Part shown: positions 39,233 through 48,003 of the stretch, one piece after another
Numbering within the stretch: the first letter of the stretch is position 1
How the letters are laid out: every line of letters starts with the position of its first letter
Assembly (NCBI RefSeq): GCF_023715245.1
Contig: NZ_JAMBNV010000001.1
Coordinates: forward strand, 1,612,001-1,676,000
DNA from: Sporosarcina luteola
GTDB lineage: Bacteria; Bacillota; Bacilli; Bacillales_A; Planococcaceae
Direction: 5' to 3'
DNA length: 64,000 nt
Translations under genes and position numbers: made by a program
Notes under the pieces: model-generated
The model's database searches: none
What the model was told of the DNA's origin: nothing
The model's input: the letters and a program-made list of their open reading frames with translations, nothing else

Positions 39233-39943
39233 TTAAAAACCTTGGAAATCGCCGAATATCGGGCTTAGTAAGCTTGTTAGGAAAACAATGCCGTCAAAGA
39301 ACAGCAATAGTCCGAAGGCAATCATAATATAACCGCCGACTTTCATTATTAAGTTGCTGTTTCTTCGGATCCAGCCAAGGCGTGTAATGAAGAACGACAA
39401 GACGAAAAACGGAATCGCAAAACCGAGTACATACATCATCATGTATAGCATACTGGAACCAGGATTTGCTGCCGCCAGTCCGATTATGGCTCCGATGATA
39501 GGTCCCATGCACGGTTGCCATCCCGCAGAAAAGGCGAGTCCGATCAATGCTGTCCCCAAATAACCGGCAGGACGGTTTTTGAATTGCAGCCGATGTTCTT
39601 TCATTAAAAACTTCGGTGTAAACAATCCAATGACCATGAGTCCGAATAAGACGATGAAAATGGCACCGATTTGTCTAAGCAGATCTTTATACTGGATGAA
39701 GAAAGTGCCGACAAATGATGTACTGAACCCTAAAAAGACGAAAACTACCGAAAATCCGAGTAAAAAGAAAATCGTATGGAGTATGCCGTTGCGGTTCATC
39801 CTTTTCGAATCCGCTTTCAAATCGTCGATCGACATGCCGGTAATATAAGATATGAATGCCGGATACAATGGCAGGACACAAGGCGAAATAAAACTGAGAA
39901 AACCCGCGCCGAATGCTAGGAATATATTTAAATCAGTTGCCAT
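39233..39943 (-). CDS. ccdA: CcdA thiol-disulphide membrane transporter
   Basis: 236 residues, six membrane segments. The redox cysteines are in FISPCVLPLYPAFISY and AFSAGWQPCMGPIIGA, the two conserved Cys motifs of the DsbD/CcdA family. It passes reducing equivalents across the membrane for haem attachment to cytochrome c and for spore-cortex thiol reduction. ATG 39943 is chosen (GGGGAGAGA upstream; the preceding ATG lies only 3 bases from the site). First gene of ccdA / thioredoxin-like / ccdC. Confidence 0.92.
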   Translation of the reverse strand: MATDLNIFLAFGAGFLSFISPCVLPLYPAFISYITGMSIDDLKADSKRMNRNGILHTIFFLLGFSVVFVFLGFSTSFVGTFFIQYKDLLRQIGAIFIVLFGLMVIGLFTPKFLMKEHRLQFKNRPAGYLGTALIGLAFSAGWQPCMGPIIGAIIGLAAANPGSSMLYMMMYVLGFAIPFFVLSFFITRLGWIRRNSNLIMKVGGYIMIAFGLLLFFDGIVFLTSLLSPIFGDFQGF

Positions 39944-40150
39944 CATTCTCTCCCCTTCATTTTTCTTCTCCCATCGTATCAAATCTGAAGCCGAAATTCG
40001 CTTATTTTAACTGTGAATACTTTATGACATCGTAGAAAAGCGCAGGGCGCCCGGAGCTGGACATTTAAAGATAGCTGAGTCAAAGGTCCTGAAATGACCA
40101 TATATATTGGGAAATGATCAATAAGTTTTGAATGGTACAGCTAGACACAG

Positions 40151-40198
40151 AAAAAACGGCTTGCATCGCATTGTGTTATTAATGCAAGCAAGCCGGTT
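40151..40198 (-). terminator. Terminator after the ABC exporter operon
   Basis: Minus strand AACCGGCTTGC, long loop with a second short stem, GCAAGCCGTTTTTT. Confidence 0.8.
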
Positions 40199-40208
40199 CA
40201 TCTATCAC

Positions 40209-41996
40209 TTATATTGCGTCATCCATAATTCCATTTTGAAGCTGATACATCATATAATACAATCCTTTTTGCGTCAGCAATTGCTGGTGGTTTCCGCGTT
40301 CGACAATCTCACCTTGGTGGAGGACGAGGATCAGTTCGGCATCCTGGATTGTGCTCAACCGATGGGCGATGGCAATTGTGGTCCGGCCCTTCCGCATTTT
40401 TTCCAGGCTTGCTTGGATGGCGACTTCCGTTTCCGTATCGATATTAGCAGTCGCTTCATCCAACACAAGGATTTTCGGATTTGTCGCGATTGTCCGTGCG
40501 AACGCGACAAGTTGGCGCTGTCCGCTTGAGAACGTCGATCCCCGCTCCGTCACTTTCTGTGAATATTTATCCGGCAGCTTTTCAATAAATTCATTCGCCT
40601 GGACGAATTCGGCTGCGGCACGTACTTCCTCCGAGGACATCCCTTCATTATGAAGGCGTATATTGCTTTCGATATCCCCATAGAACAGGAATGGATCCTG
40701 TAGGACTAGCCCAATCTTCTTCCTCAGTTCCGCTTTTGGCAAGTCCTTCAAGGAAACACCGTCAATGAGGATTTCTCCTTGGCCATACTCATAGAACCTC
40801 ATGAGCAGATTGATGATGGAGCTCTTTCCGCTTCCCGTATGGCCGACCAACGCAACGGTTTCGCCGGCATTCGCAGTGAAAGAGATATTTTTCAATACAT
40901 CGTTCTTGCCGTCGTAAGAAAACGTCACATTCCTGAATTCGATCGTTCCTTCTTGGATTTCCTTATGCTCGGTTTCCTGTTGCGCAGGCTCCATGTCAGG
41001 ATCATCCATTAATTTAAATACACGTGAGGCCGAAACGAGCGCCTGTTGGAAAATGGACATCCGCTGCATCACTTGTTGGACCGGTTGGAATAAACGGCCG
41101 ATCAGCGTTGTGAACGCATAGATGATCCCTACTTCGACAGCACTATCCAATGACATGAATCCGAAATAGCCAAGGACGCAAACGATTGCGAATGCATATA
41201 GCAAGTCGATGAATGGTCCTAACAGCACACTATCGAATTTAATGTTCCGCATGCCTGCACGATAGTGTCCCTCGTTGATATCATCGAACTCCTTAGACAA
41301 ACGTTCCTCTTGCCGGAAAGCCTGGATCATGCCCATGCCTGATAATGATTCGGCAATCTTGGCATTCAATTGGCTCAGTCTCTCCCGGATATCCTGATAG
41401 AAATCCGCACTGTATCGTCGGTAAACGATGATGATCGCCAAGAATAACGGCAAAAGCACCATGGAAGCAAACGATAGTTTCACATCTAGTGAAAAGAGAG
41501 CGATATAGACACCGATAATGACGAAAATTGCTTGCAGGAACGTGACAACAACACTGACAAACATCTCTTTGATTGATTCCGTGTCGTTCGTCACTCGTGA
41601 CACGATGCTTCCTGCGGGTGTCCTGTCAAAGTAACGCATACCTAGCCCTTGGACTTTCGAGAACACATCGATCCTCATTTGTTGAATGACCTTTAAGGCG
41701 ATGTCCTGAAAACGGAGCGACTGAAAATAGGACACGACGACAATGAATATTTGCAACCCGATGTAGACGAGCGCAAGTGTCATCACTTCATTCTTCGGGA
41801 AGTTGAGCGGCGTCAAATAATTATCGATGAATGATTGGATGATGAGTGGGCCGATAATGCTTCCTGCTATTGTTAAAACAAGGAAGAATAATGCGATTGA
41901 GATGCTTACTTTATGTGGAATTGCATAGCGCATCAACCGCTTGAACACTTTCCATTGATCCTTCGCTGTCAATTTAGGCTGTTTTTCCAACTGCAT
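40209..41996 (-). CDS. yheH: ABC exporter half-transporter, YheH-like
   Basis: 595 residues: an N-terminal membrane domain of six segments (about 20-310) and a nucleotide-binding domain with Walker A GHTGSGKSS, Q-loop VLQDPFLF, signature FSSGQRQLVAFART (SSGQ instead of SGGQ), Walker B ILVLDEATANID and switch His in IAHRLST. The partner is the gene just upstream, which overlaps by one base. In B. subtilis YheI-YheH form a heterodimeric multidrug exporter with one degenerate site, also linked to sporulation control through KinA. ATG 41996 is set by GGAGGGG 7 bases before. Confidence 0.85.
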   Translation of the reverse strand: MQLEKQPKLTAKDQWKVFKRLMRYAIPHKVSISIALFFLVLTIAGSIIGPLIIQSFIDNYLTPLNFPKNEVMTLALVYIGLQIFIVVVSYFQSLRFQDIALKVIQQMRIDVFSKVQGLGMRYFDRTPAGSIVSRVTNDTESIKEMFVSVVVTFLQAIFVIIGVYIALFSLDVKLSFASMVLLPLFLAIIIVYRRYSADFYQDIRERLSQLNAKIAESLSGMGMIQAFRQEERLSKEFDDINEGHYRAGMRNIKFDSVLLGPFIDLLYAFAIVCVLGYFGFMSLDSAVEVGIIYAFTTLIGRLFQPVQQVMQRMSIFQQALVSASRVFKLMDDPDMEPAQQETEHKEIQEGTIEFRNVTFSYDGKNDVLKNISFTANAGETVALVGHTGSGKSSIINLLMRFYEYGQGEILIDGVSLKDLPKAELRKKIGLVLQDPFLFYGDIESNIRLHNEGMSSEEVRAAAEFVQANEFIEKLPDKYSQKVTERGSTFSSGQRQLVAFARTIATNPKILVLDEATANIDTETEVAIQASLEKMRKGRTTIAIAHRLSTIQDAELILVLHQGEIVERGNHQQLLTQKGLYYMMYQLQNGIMDDAI

Positions 41997-43750
41997 CACT
42001 CTTCCCCTCCTTGCTCGACAAGTACTTCCAATTGCTGCAAGTCGTACATTTCCTTATATCTTCCGTCCAATGCAATCAATTCTTCATGTGTGCCCGCCTC
42101 GACAATCGTACCTTCATGCATGACGATTATTTTATGGGCATGCTGGATGGCACTTAATCGGTGGGACGTAATGACTGTCGTCTCGCCTGTGCGTGTCCGC
42201 TTCAGTGACTCGAGGATCGCTTCTTCGGTTTTTGCGTCAACCGCTGACAGCGAATCATCCAAAATGAGCAATTCGGGTTGCATGATTAGTGCGCGTGCAA
42301 TGGATACTCGTTGCTTCTGGCCTCCGGACAAGGAAACCCCACGTTCCCCAACGACTGTTTCATAGCCTTCTGCGAATCCTTCAATATCATCGTGGATATG
42401 AGCTAGCCTTGCTGCTTCATAAATCTTTTCCCGATCAATTTTCGGATTTGTGAACGCGATATTTTCCGCAATCGTCGTTGAGAATAGGAAATGATCCTGT
42501 GGCACGTAGCCGATTGACTCGCGTAAACGCTGTTGTTTGTATTGATTGATCGGGTGGCCGCCATATACGATGCTTCCTTTATACCCTTCAAATTCTCTCA
42601 ACAATAATTTCAGGATTGCCGTTTTTCCGGAGCCGGTCTTTCCGACAATGCCTAGCGTCTCTCCGCGCTTCAAAGTGAAATGGACGTTATGGAGTGCCGC
42701 GCTTTCATCGTCTGGAAATTTGAATTCATCGACGTCGAAGTGAAGATCCCCTTCCGGCCGGCGATCGATGGCTCCTGTGACGTCCTTAATATCCGGATTG
42801 ATGGACAATAGTTCCGTAATACGGCTGTACGAAGCATTTCCGCGTTCCACAATATTGAATAGAAACCCGAAAGCGAGCATTGGCCATACAAGCAGTCCCA
42901 GGTATGTACTGAACGCGACCATATCACCGATGGACATATCCCCTGAGATGATGAATTTTGTTCCGAAGTAGAAAGATAGGATGTAAGATACCGCAAATAT
43001 GCCTGTGATGGTAGGATCGAATAGTGCATCGACTTTTGCCACTCTCATATTTTTCGCGACTACATCCGTTGAAAGATCCGTAAAATCTTCAATATCTTCC
43101 TTTTCCTGACCGAATGTTTTGATTACTTTTATGCCAGAAATGCTTTCTTGCGTCTTATCATTTAGATTGGAGAATGCCTCTTGTGCAAAGCGGAAACGCT
43201 TGCGCAGCAATCTACCGTAATAGCTTGTCAGGAAAATCATGAATGGAAACGGAATTAGTGCAATGACTGTCAATTTCCAGTTGATGGTCAATGCCATTGT
43301 CAAGATGACGAAACCGCCCGTGGAAATGGAGTCGACAAGCGTCAAAATTCCCATTCCTGCCGTCTGTTGAACGGCGTTGATGTCATTCGTCGCATGGGCC
43401 ATCAAGTCCCCAACCCTTCTTTTTTGATAAAAGGAAGGTGACATTCTTGTAAAATGATTGAATAATTTCTCCCGCATCGTTCGCGATAAAAGAACCGCAG
43501 AGCCGAAGATCATCACGCGCCAGTAATAACGGGACACGTACATGAGAATTCCCGCGATTGCTAAGATGATGAGCCATTTCGTCAGCTCGGAAGCTGTCAA
43601 TGTGGCTTCCGTAATATCATCGACAATCAAGCCGATGATTTTTGGAGGAAGCAATTGCAATAAGGAAACGAACACGAGCGCTGCGACGCCAAGTCCATAT
43701 TGTTTCTTCCGTTGTTTGAAAAACCAGCCAAGCTGCAGTAAAACTTTCAA
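41996..43750 (-). CDS. yheI: ABC exporter half-transporter, YheI-like
   Basis: 584 residues, TTG start behind AAGGGGG. Six membrane segments, then a nucleotide-binding domain with Walker A GKTGSGKTA, Q-loop YVPQDHFLF, signature VSLSGGQKQRVSIARA, Walker B LLILDDSLSAVD (Asp where the catalytic Glu is expected) and ITSHRLSA. The D-for-E change marks this as the non-hydrolysing site partner, the asymmetry typical of heterodimeric exporters. The stop overlaps the yheH start. Substrate unknown, probably hydrophobic drugs or lipids. Confidence 0.85.
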   Translation of the reverse strand: MKVLLQLGWFFKQRKKQYGLGVAALVFVSLLQLLPPKIIGLIVDDITEATLTASELTKWLIILAIAGILMYVSRYYWRVMIFGSAVLLSRTMREKLFNHFTRMSPSFYQKRRVGDLMAHATNDINAVQQTAGMGILTLVDSISTGGFVILTMALTINWKLTVIALIPFPFMIFLTSYYGRLLRKRFRFAQEAFSNLNDKTQESISGIKVIKTFGQEKEDIEDFTDLSTDVVAKNMRVAKVDALFDPTITGIFAVSYILSFYFGTKFIISGDMSIGDMVAFSTYLGLLVWPMLAFGFLFNIVERGNASYSRITELLSINPDIKDVTGAIDRRPEGDLHFDVDEFKFPDDESAALHNVHFTLKRGETLGIVGKTGSGKTAILKLLLREFEGYKGSIVYGGHPINQYKQQRLRESIGYVPQDHFLFSTTIAENIAFTNPKIDREKIYEAARLAHIHDDIEGFAEGYETVVGERGVSLSGGQKQRVSIARALIMQPELLILDDSLSAVDAKTEEAILESLKRTRTGETTVITSHRLSAIQHAHKIIVMHEGTIVEAGTHEELIALDGRYKEMYDLQQLEVLVEQGGEE

Positions 43751-43824
43751 AGTAATCCCCCTTTTTCTCTATCTTTGAATAGTCTATCAAAAGTCCGAAC
43801 AATAGAAAAGGTACGAAACTCAAA

Positions 43825-44157
43825 TTATTCGGATTCTGAAATACTTTTCAGGTGGACAAAGGGGATGCGATGTGTTTCGCCGTTGTCGGAAATGAGGTGC
43901 AACGTTCCGTCCAGCGTGTTGATTTTTTGGATGTATCCTTTGCTTTCCGCTACTTTTTCGTGGTCCCAATAGTGTATGGAAATTTGCAAATTCCTTTCTG
44001 CAGCTTCGTGGATTTGATAGTTCCATTGTTCGAGTTGCTGTTCATCGGGCTGTTGCCTTAGTTGATGCTCGTCTTCTTTTTGCCATTCGCGCAGCTGTTC
44101 GAGATGTTCGGGCAGCATCATCGACGTCCATTTAATACGTCCTCGATCACGGATCAT
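43825..44157 (-). CDS. YolD-like protein
   Basis: 110 residues, ATG behind AAGGGAGATG. RDRGRIKWTSMMLPEHLEQL and the later YIQKINTLDGTLHL-like strands fit the YolD family, small proteins usually encoded next to a Y-family polymerase (uvrX-yolD in B. subtilis phage and chromosome) and thought to be accessory to it. It lies downstream of the polymerase on the same strand, but 307 bases away, with a dispersed repeat and a plus-strand terminator in between. Confidence 0.78.
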   Translation of the reverse strand: MIRDRGRIKWTSMMLPEHLEQLREWQKEDEHQLRQQPDEQQLEQWNYQIHEAAERNLQISIHYWDHEKVAESKGYIQKINTLDGTLHLISDNGETHRIPFVHLKSISESE

Positions 44158-44187
44158 CTTATCATCTCCCTTGACTAATTAATAACC

Positions 44188-44244
44188 GGATTTCCGCTTC
44201 AGGCGGACGCTTTCCGCGGGCGTCGCCGCCTTCCGCTCCAATCC
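44188..44244 (-). repeat. Dispersed repeat, short complete copy
   Basis: Ends GGATT... and ...AATCC on the minus strand, with GGAGCGGAAGGCGGCGACG at one side and GAAAGCGTCCGCCTGAAGCG at the other. It lies between uvrX and the YolD-like gene. Compare 23893-23926 and 53168-53332. Confidence 0.75.
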
Positions 44245-44317
44245 TAGAAGATACTTAATTTAAAAGTTCAATTGATAACTATAGGGAGTTATTCCACGAA
44301 TTTCCATAATACAAGAA

Positions 44318-44417
44318 ATGACCAACAAAGATGAGGTGAAAAAATACCTGTTGACACGCAGAGAAACTTGAAGGTGAGTTGGCTGAATTAAAACGAAAAC
44401 TAAATGATGTTGGCTAA
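44318..44417 (+). pseudogene. Possible remnant of a very small plus-strand gene
   Basis: ATG 44318 reads MTNKDEVKKYLLTRRE and then stops; one frame over the text continues LEGELAELKRKLNDVG to a TAA. A single-base slip at the join would give a 33-residue coiled-coil peptide, and a plus-strand terminator follows. The ribosome site is poor and I do not recognise a family. It may be a decayed short ORF or chance. Confidence 0.25.
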
Positions 44418-44433
44418 TAGACACCCGACTCCT

Positions 44434-44458
44434 GACCAAGTTGGATGGTCTTTTTTAT
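44434..44458 (+). terminator. Plus-strand terminator-like hairpin
   Basis: GACCA, 7-base loop, TGGTC followed by six T. Short stem. No plus-strand gene other than the small remnant lies upstream. Confidence 0.5.
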
Positions 44459-44464
44459 ATGCGT

Positions 44465-45718
44465 CTACTTGTAATGCCCGCCGATGAGTTTGGAGCGATG
44501 GACGGCGGTTCCTGCGTCTGTGTAGGAAACTGCTCGCAATATAGCTGTGGAGCCGTATTTTTTGCGCAATGAATCCATTGCTTCCCCGAGTTGGCGATTG
44601 CGCCATTTATGCTGATCGAAAAGGCTGAGCTGCATGGCATATTCGTTTTCAAGATTTGCCAAGCTGATGGCGATGCGCCGTACGGGACGGCCGTCGTGGA
44701 ATTCGTCGAGCAGCTTTGTGCAAAGCCGGTAAATAGCCATCGTGTCATTTGTCGCCTCATGCATCGAACGGGAACGGCCGAAGCCTCCTCCAAGTGAATT
44801 CTTCGAATAGCCAATGGACAGATGGACCGTCCGACCCGCCTTGCCTGCCTGCCTCGCCCGCAATGCGACATCTTCACACATTTCGAGGATGACAGCGAGG
44901 ATGTCTTCCCGCTTTGTGTAATCGCGGTATAGAATCTGCCCCTTTCCGTAGCTGATCTGTCCTTCAATGAGCGGCGCACCGAGATCGGACAAGTCGATGC
45001 CGTGCGCATGATGATACAATTGATTACCCATGATGCCAAATTTCGTTTCAAGCCGTTCGAGAGGCGTACGGGCTAAATCGCCTACTGAGAAGATCCCCAT
45101 ATTGTTCAACGTCTTTTCAAGTCGGCTGCCGATGCCCCACATTCGGCTGAGCGGGGCGACCGGCCATAACCTCTTCGGTACATCTTCATACGTCCAGCGG
45201 GCAAAGCCGGTCTTTTTCGCATCCAAGTCAAGGGCGAGCTTCGCCATCAGCATATTCGGACCCATTCCACAGGCGGACCGGAGCTGGTATTGGCTGACAA
45301 GCTCATCTTGGATTCTCTCGACTGTTTCTTCGGGAGGCCCCCATAATCGCTCCGTCCCTCCTAAGTCAATGAAGCTTTCGTCGACGGAATAGACATGGAT
45401 TGCCTCTTTCGGTACGTAGCGATTCAAATTTTTGGCGATTTCCATTGAAACATCAATGTAAAACTGCATTTTCGGCTCAATCAGCCGTATGGATGGGTCA
45501 TCCGGGATTTCATAGAGCCGCATTCCGGTCTGCACACCGAATTCCTTCTTCAACGCGGGAGAAGCAGCCAGGACGATGCCCCCTTTCCGTTCTTTATTGC
45601 CGATAATCGCAATCGGCGTATCCATAACATCGAGCCCTTCGATTGCAGCCGCACAACTGGCATAGAAGCTTCGCATATCCAGACATACAATTTTCCGGTC
45701 CGGCAAATCTTCATACAT
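44465..45718 (-). CDS. uvrX: Y-family DNA polymerase, UvrX/ImpB-type
   Basis: 417 residues from ATG 45718, after GGGAGGG. Translesion polymerase: IVCLDMRSFYASC (first catalytic Asp and steric Phe-Tyr), IHVYSVDESFIDL (Asp-Glu pair), the helix-hairpin-helix at WGIGSRLEKTLNNMGIF, and a little-finger domain. The C-terminal MQLSLFDQ resembles the QLSLF sliding-clamp-binding motif. Two LexA boxes overlap its promoter, so it should be induced by DNA damage. Paired with the YolD-like gene downstream. Confidence 0.9.
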   Translation of the reverse strand: MYEDLPDRKIVCLDMRSFYASCAAAIEGLDVMDTPIAIIGNKERKGGIVLAASPALKKEFGVQTGMRLYEIPDDPSIRLIEPKMQFYIDVSMEIAKNLNRYVPKEAIHVYSVDESFIDLGGTERLWGPPEETVERIQDELVSQYQLRSACGMGPNMLMAKLALDLDAKKTGFARWTYEDVPKRLWPVAPLSRMWGIGSRLEKTLNNMGIFSVGDLARTPLERLETKFGIMGNQLYHHAHGIDLSDLGAPLIEGQISYGKGQILYRDYTKREDILAVILEMCEDVALRARQAGKAGRTVHLSIGYSKNSLGGGFGRSRSMHEATNDTMAIYRLCTKLLDEFHDGRPVRRIAISLANLENEYAMQLSLFDQHKWRNRQLGEAMDSLRKKYGSTAILRAVSYTDAGTAVHRSKLIGGHYK

Positions 45719-45742
45719 GCATATCCCTCCCGAAAGTAAAAA

Positions 45743-45754
45743 GAACATCCGTTC
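45743..45754. promoter_or_regulatory. LexA (SOS) box downstream of the uvrX -10
   Basis: GAACATCCGTTC, matching GAAC-N4-GTTC, about 25-35 bases before the uvrX start. Confidence 0.85.
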
Positions 45755-45759
45755 TGTAT

Positions 45760-45789
45760 AGTATACCCAGAACAGATGTTCATATTCAA
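45760..45789 (-). promoter_or_regulatory. uvrX promoter with a second LexA box in the spacer (45770-45781)
   Basis: Minus strand TTGAAT, 18 bases, TATACT. The spacer holds GAACATCTGTTC (GAAC-N4-GTTC). Two boxes 15 bases apart indicate tight SOS repression. Confidence 0.85.
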
Positions 45790-45863
45790 TGGTCCTTATT
45801 GCCAATTGGGAAAAATGGAAAGTGGATTATCGCTTAATAGTCCAATAGCCTTATATTCTGCAA

Positions 45864-45902
45864 TAAAAAAAAGCATCTATCCCGTTTGGATAGATGCTTC
45901 TT
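45864..45902 (-). terminator. Terminator after the lipoprotein gene
   Basis: Minus strand GAAGCATCTATCC, 5-base loop, GGATAGATGCTTTTTTT. Confidence 0.9.
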
Positions 45903-45906
45903 CGTT

Positions 45907-46707
45907 TCATTCCGCTGTCATACTACTAACTTTCTCTGGAAGCTTGAAATCTTCGATATCATTAAAATAACTATACGTCGCGTTCAATTTCTGACGAGAA
46001 CGATATGAATTACCATCACGATAATTCCTCATATCGGAAGACCATTTGAAACTCGTCACGTAAGATGTGCTTTTATTGAAAGTGATGACCAATTCAACTT
46101 TGTCAACGATGTTGAAGCCATCCTGAGATGGTCCGATATCCGGGAAAAGTTCTTTAATCCGCTTGTAATCGTTGCGGTCTAGTGACAATTTCAATGCATA
46201 ACCATACTCGATCGGTTCGAGTACAAACTCATCTTCGAATTCTTTGAATTTGGACAGATCAAGCATTGGATGCGATTCGGCAGCCAGCGTTCCGAACAAT
46301 TCTTCGATCGACCCAGATGGCAGCTCTTCCCAATCGCTTTCATTTTCAGGCTTTGCAAACGTCCGGTCGCCCACTTGATATAAATCTTGCTTCCAGCTTT
46401 GTACGCCGCGCGGGGAAATGATCGATTTTTGGCGTACTTTCATCGGATCAAGGAAAGCGTCAATCGTCATATCGAATTTTGCGCCTGCTTTTTCAGGATT
46501 TTCGATATCTCCGTCATATACAGTCACTGCGTAATCATCGTACACAATATGGGCTCGTACAGCTTTCAATGAATTTTCCATCGCTTCTTGTGATTTATCC
46601 AATAAATCTCCAGCCGTCATTTTCTTTTGAGCCGTTCCTGAACTGCTGCAAGCAGCCAGCAGAAGAACAAGCGAGCCGACAGCAAGGGCATTGATTATTT
46701 TTTTCAC
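45907..46707 (-). CDS. Lipoprotein, LolA/LppX-like fold suspected
   Basis: 266 residues, GTG start with AGAGAGGAAG upstream. Signal peptide with lipobox LLLAACSS. Long amphipathic strands with Trp and Tyr (KFDMTIDAFLDPMKVRQKS, GYALKLSLDRNDYKRI, SYVTSFKWSSDMRNY) suggest the half-barrel fold of lipid-carrier lipoproteins such as the DUF6612 group. No enzyme motif. Monocistronic. Function unknown. Confidence 0.65.
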   Translation of the reverse strand: MKKIINALAVGSLVLLLAACSSSGTAQKKMTAGDLLDKSQEAMENSLKAVRAHIVYDDYAVTVYDGDIENPEKAGAKFDMTIDAFLDPMKVRQKSIISPRGVQSWKQDLYQVGDRTFAKPENESDWEELPSGSIEELFGTLAAESHPMLDLSKFKEFEDEFVLEPIEYGYALKLSLDRNDYKRIKELFPDIGPSQDGFNIVDKVELVITFNKSTSYVTSFKWSSDMRNYRDGNSYRSRQKLNATYSYFNDIEDFKLPEKVSSMTAE

Positions 46708-46826
46708 ATGTAAACTTCCTCTCTACAAAACCTACATTCATTTTACTGGAATTTGCGCACTTCATCAATCCATTAGCCGGATATTTCGCTAGAGAAGTTG
46801 CATTTTCGTAAAATCATAGATGACAA

Positions 46827-47939
46827 TCAATTTTCTTTAAAATGCCAAATGTCCGTCGTGAATTCCTCAATGGTGCGGAGATTTGGCGTAAAACCGATTC
46901 CCGGAGCGGACGGCACAGTGATATAGCCATTCTCCACGATTACTTCAGGATCGATGATATCCTTTTCCCAATAACGGGACGAACCTGCCGTATCGCCTGG
47001 AAGAGTGAAATTCGGGAGTGATGTTAATGCAATATTATGGGCGCGCCCGATTCCCGCCTCCAGCATGCCGCCGCACCAGACGTGAATCCCTTTCTCCATG
47101 CAATAATCATGGATCCGCTTTGCTTCAGACAAGCCGCCGACTCTACCGATTTTCACATTGATGACTTTAGTGCTTCCAAGTTCGACCGCTTTCCTTGCGT
47201 CTTCAAATGAATTGATGCTTTCATCAAGACAGATCGGCGTCTTCAACTGTTTCTGCAAGACGGCGTGGTCGATAATATCATCGTGTGCGAGCGGCTGCTC
47301 AATCATCAGAAGGTTGAATTCATCCAACCGCTTCAACAGGTCGATATCATCTAATGAATAAGCCGAATTTGCATCCGCCATGAGCGGAACGTGAGGAAAA
47401 GCGGACCTCAATCCCCGGAGGACTTCAACATCAGCTCCAGGCTTGATTTTCACTTTGATCCGTTTATAGCCTTCCTCCAAATACCTTTGCACTTTATCAA
47501 CCAAATCGGCTAAATCCTTTTGAATCCCAATGCTGATGCCGACTTCAATCCGCTCGCGTTGACCGCCTAACGCTTCTGCCAATGAAATGCCTTTCCGTTT
47601 CGCGTACAGATCCCAAATGGCGCACTCTAGAGAGGCCTTTGCCATATTGTTGCCACGGATCGGCGCAAAGAGGCTGCCGACGTCATCAGGATGGCTAATG
47701 TCCTTTCCAAGCAGAAGAGGGATAAGGAAATCGCGAAGCATATGCAAGCTCGTTTCCACAGTCTCCTCCGTATACCACGGGGCATCGAAGGCGACCGATT
47801 CTCCCCAGCCCGTGTTCCCCAGCTCATCATGCACTTCCAATAACAGAAAGTGCTTATCCTGCATCGTGCCGAAACTCGTTGAAAAAGGCTCTTTCATTCT
47901 CATTTTCATCTCGCGGATTGTCACTTGTGTAATTTGCAA
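46827..47939 (-). CDS. menC: o-Succinylbenzoate synthase / N-acylamino-acid racemase (enolase superfamily)
   Basis: 370 residues, TTG start after AAAGGGG. Muconate-lactonising-type enolase fold: [10 protein letters not shown] carries the catalytic K-x-K, the metal ligands lie in [17 protein letters not shown] and ICLDESI, and the second catalytic Lys in [10 protein letters not shown]. The MenC2 branch in Bacillales either makes o-succinylbenzoate for menaquinone or racemises N-acyl amino acids, often both. No other men genes are nearby; the neighbour is a branched-chain aminotransferase, so amino-acid racemisation is a fair alternative. Confidence 0.85.
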   Translation of the reverse strand: MQITQVTIREMKMRMKEPFSTSFGTMQDKHFLLLEVHDELGNTGWGESVAFDAPWYTEETVETSLHMLRDFLIPLLLGKDISHPDDVGSLFAPIRGNNMAKASLECAIWDLYAKRKGISLAEALGGQRERIEVGISIGIQKDLADLVDKVQRYLEEGYKRIKVKIKPGADVEVLRGLRSAFPHVPLMADANSAYSLDDIDLLKRLDEFNLLMIEQPLAHDDIIDHAVLQKQLKTPICLDESINSFEDARKAVELGSTKVINVKIGRVGGLSEAKRIHDYCMEKGIHVWCGGMLEAGIGRAHNIALTSLPNFTLPGDTAGSSRYWEKDIIDPEVIVENGYITVPSAPGIGFTPNLRTIEEFTTDIWHFKEN

Positions 47940-47966
47940 AATCGATACCCCTTTCTTATAAATTCG

Positions 47967-47999
47967 TAAAAAACACCCTGCCGCTACGACAGGATGCTT
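47967..47999 (-). terminator. Terminator between ilvE and menC
   Basis: Minus strand CCTGTCGTAGCGGCAGG then GTGTTTTTT. Confidence 0.65.
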
Positions 48000-48003
48000 G
48001 TAC

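Noticed and set aside
44455..45051. 198-codon minus-strand ORF inside uvrX
   Set aside because: Out-of-frame shadow of the polymerase gene, with low-complexity composition and no ribosome site.
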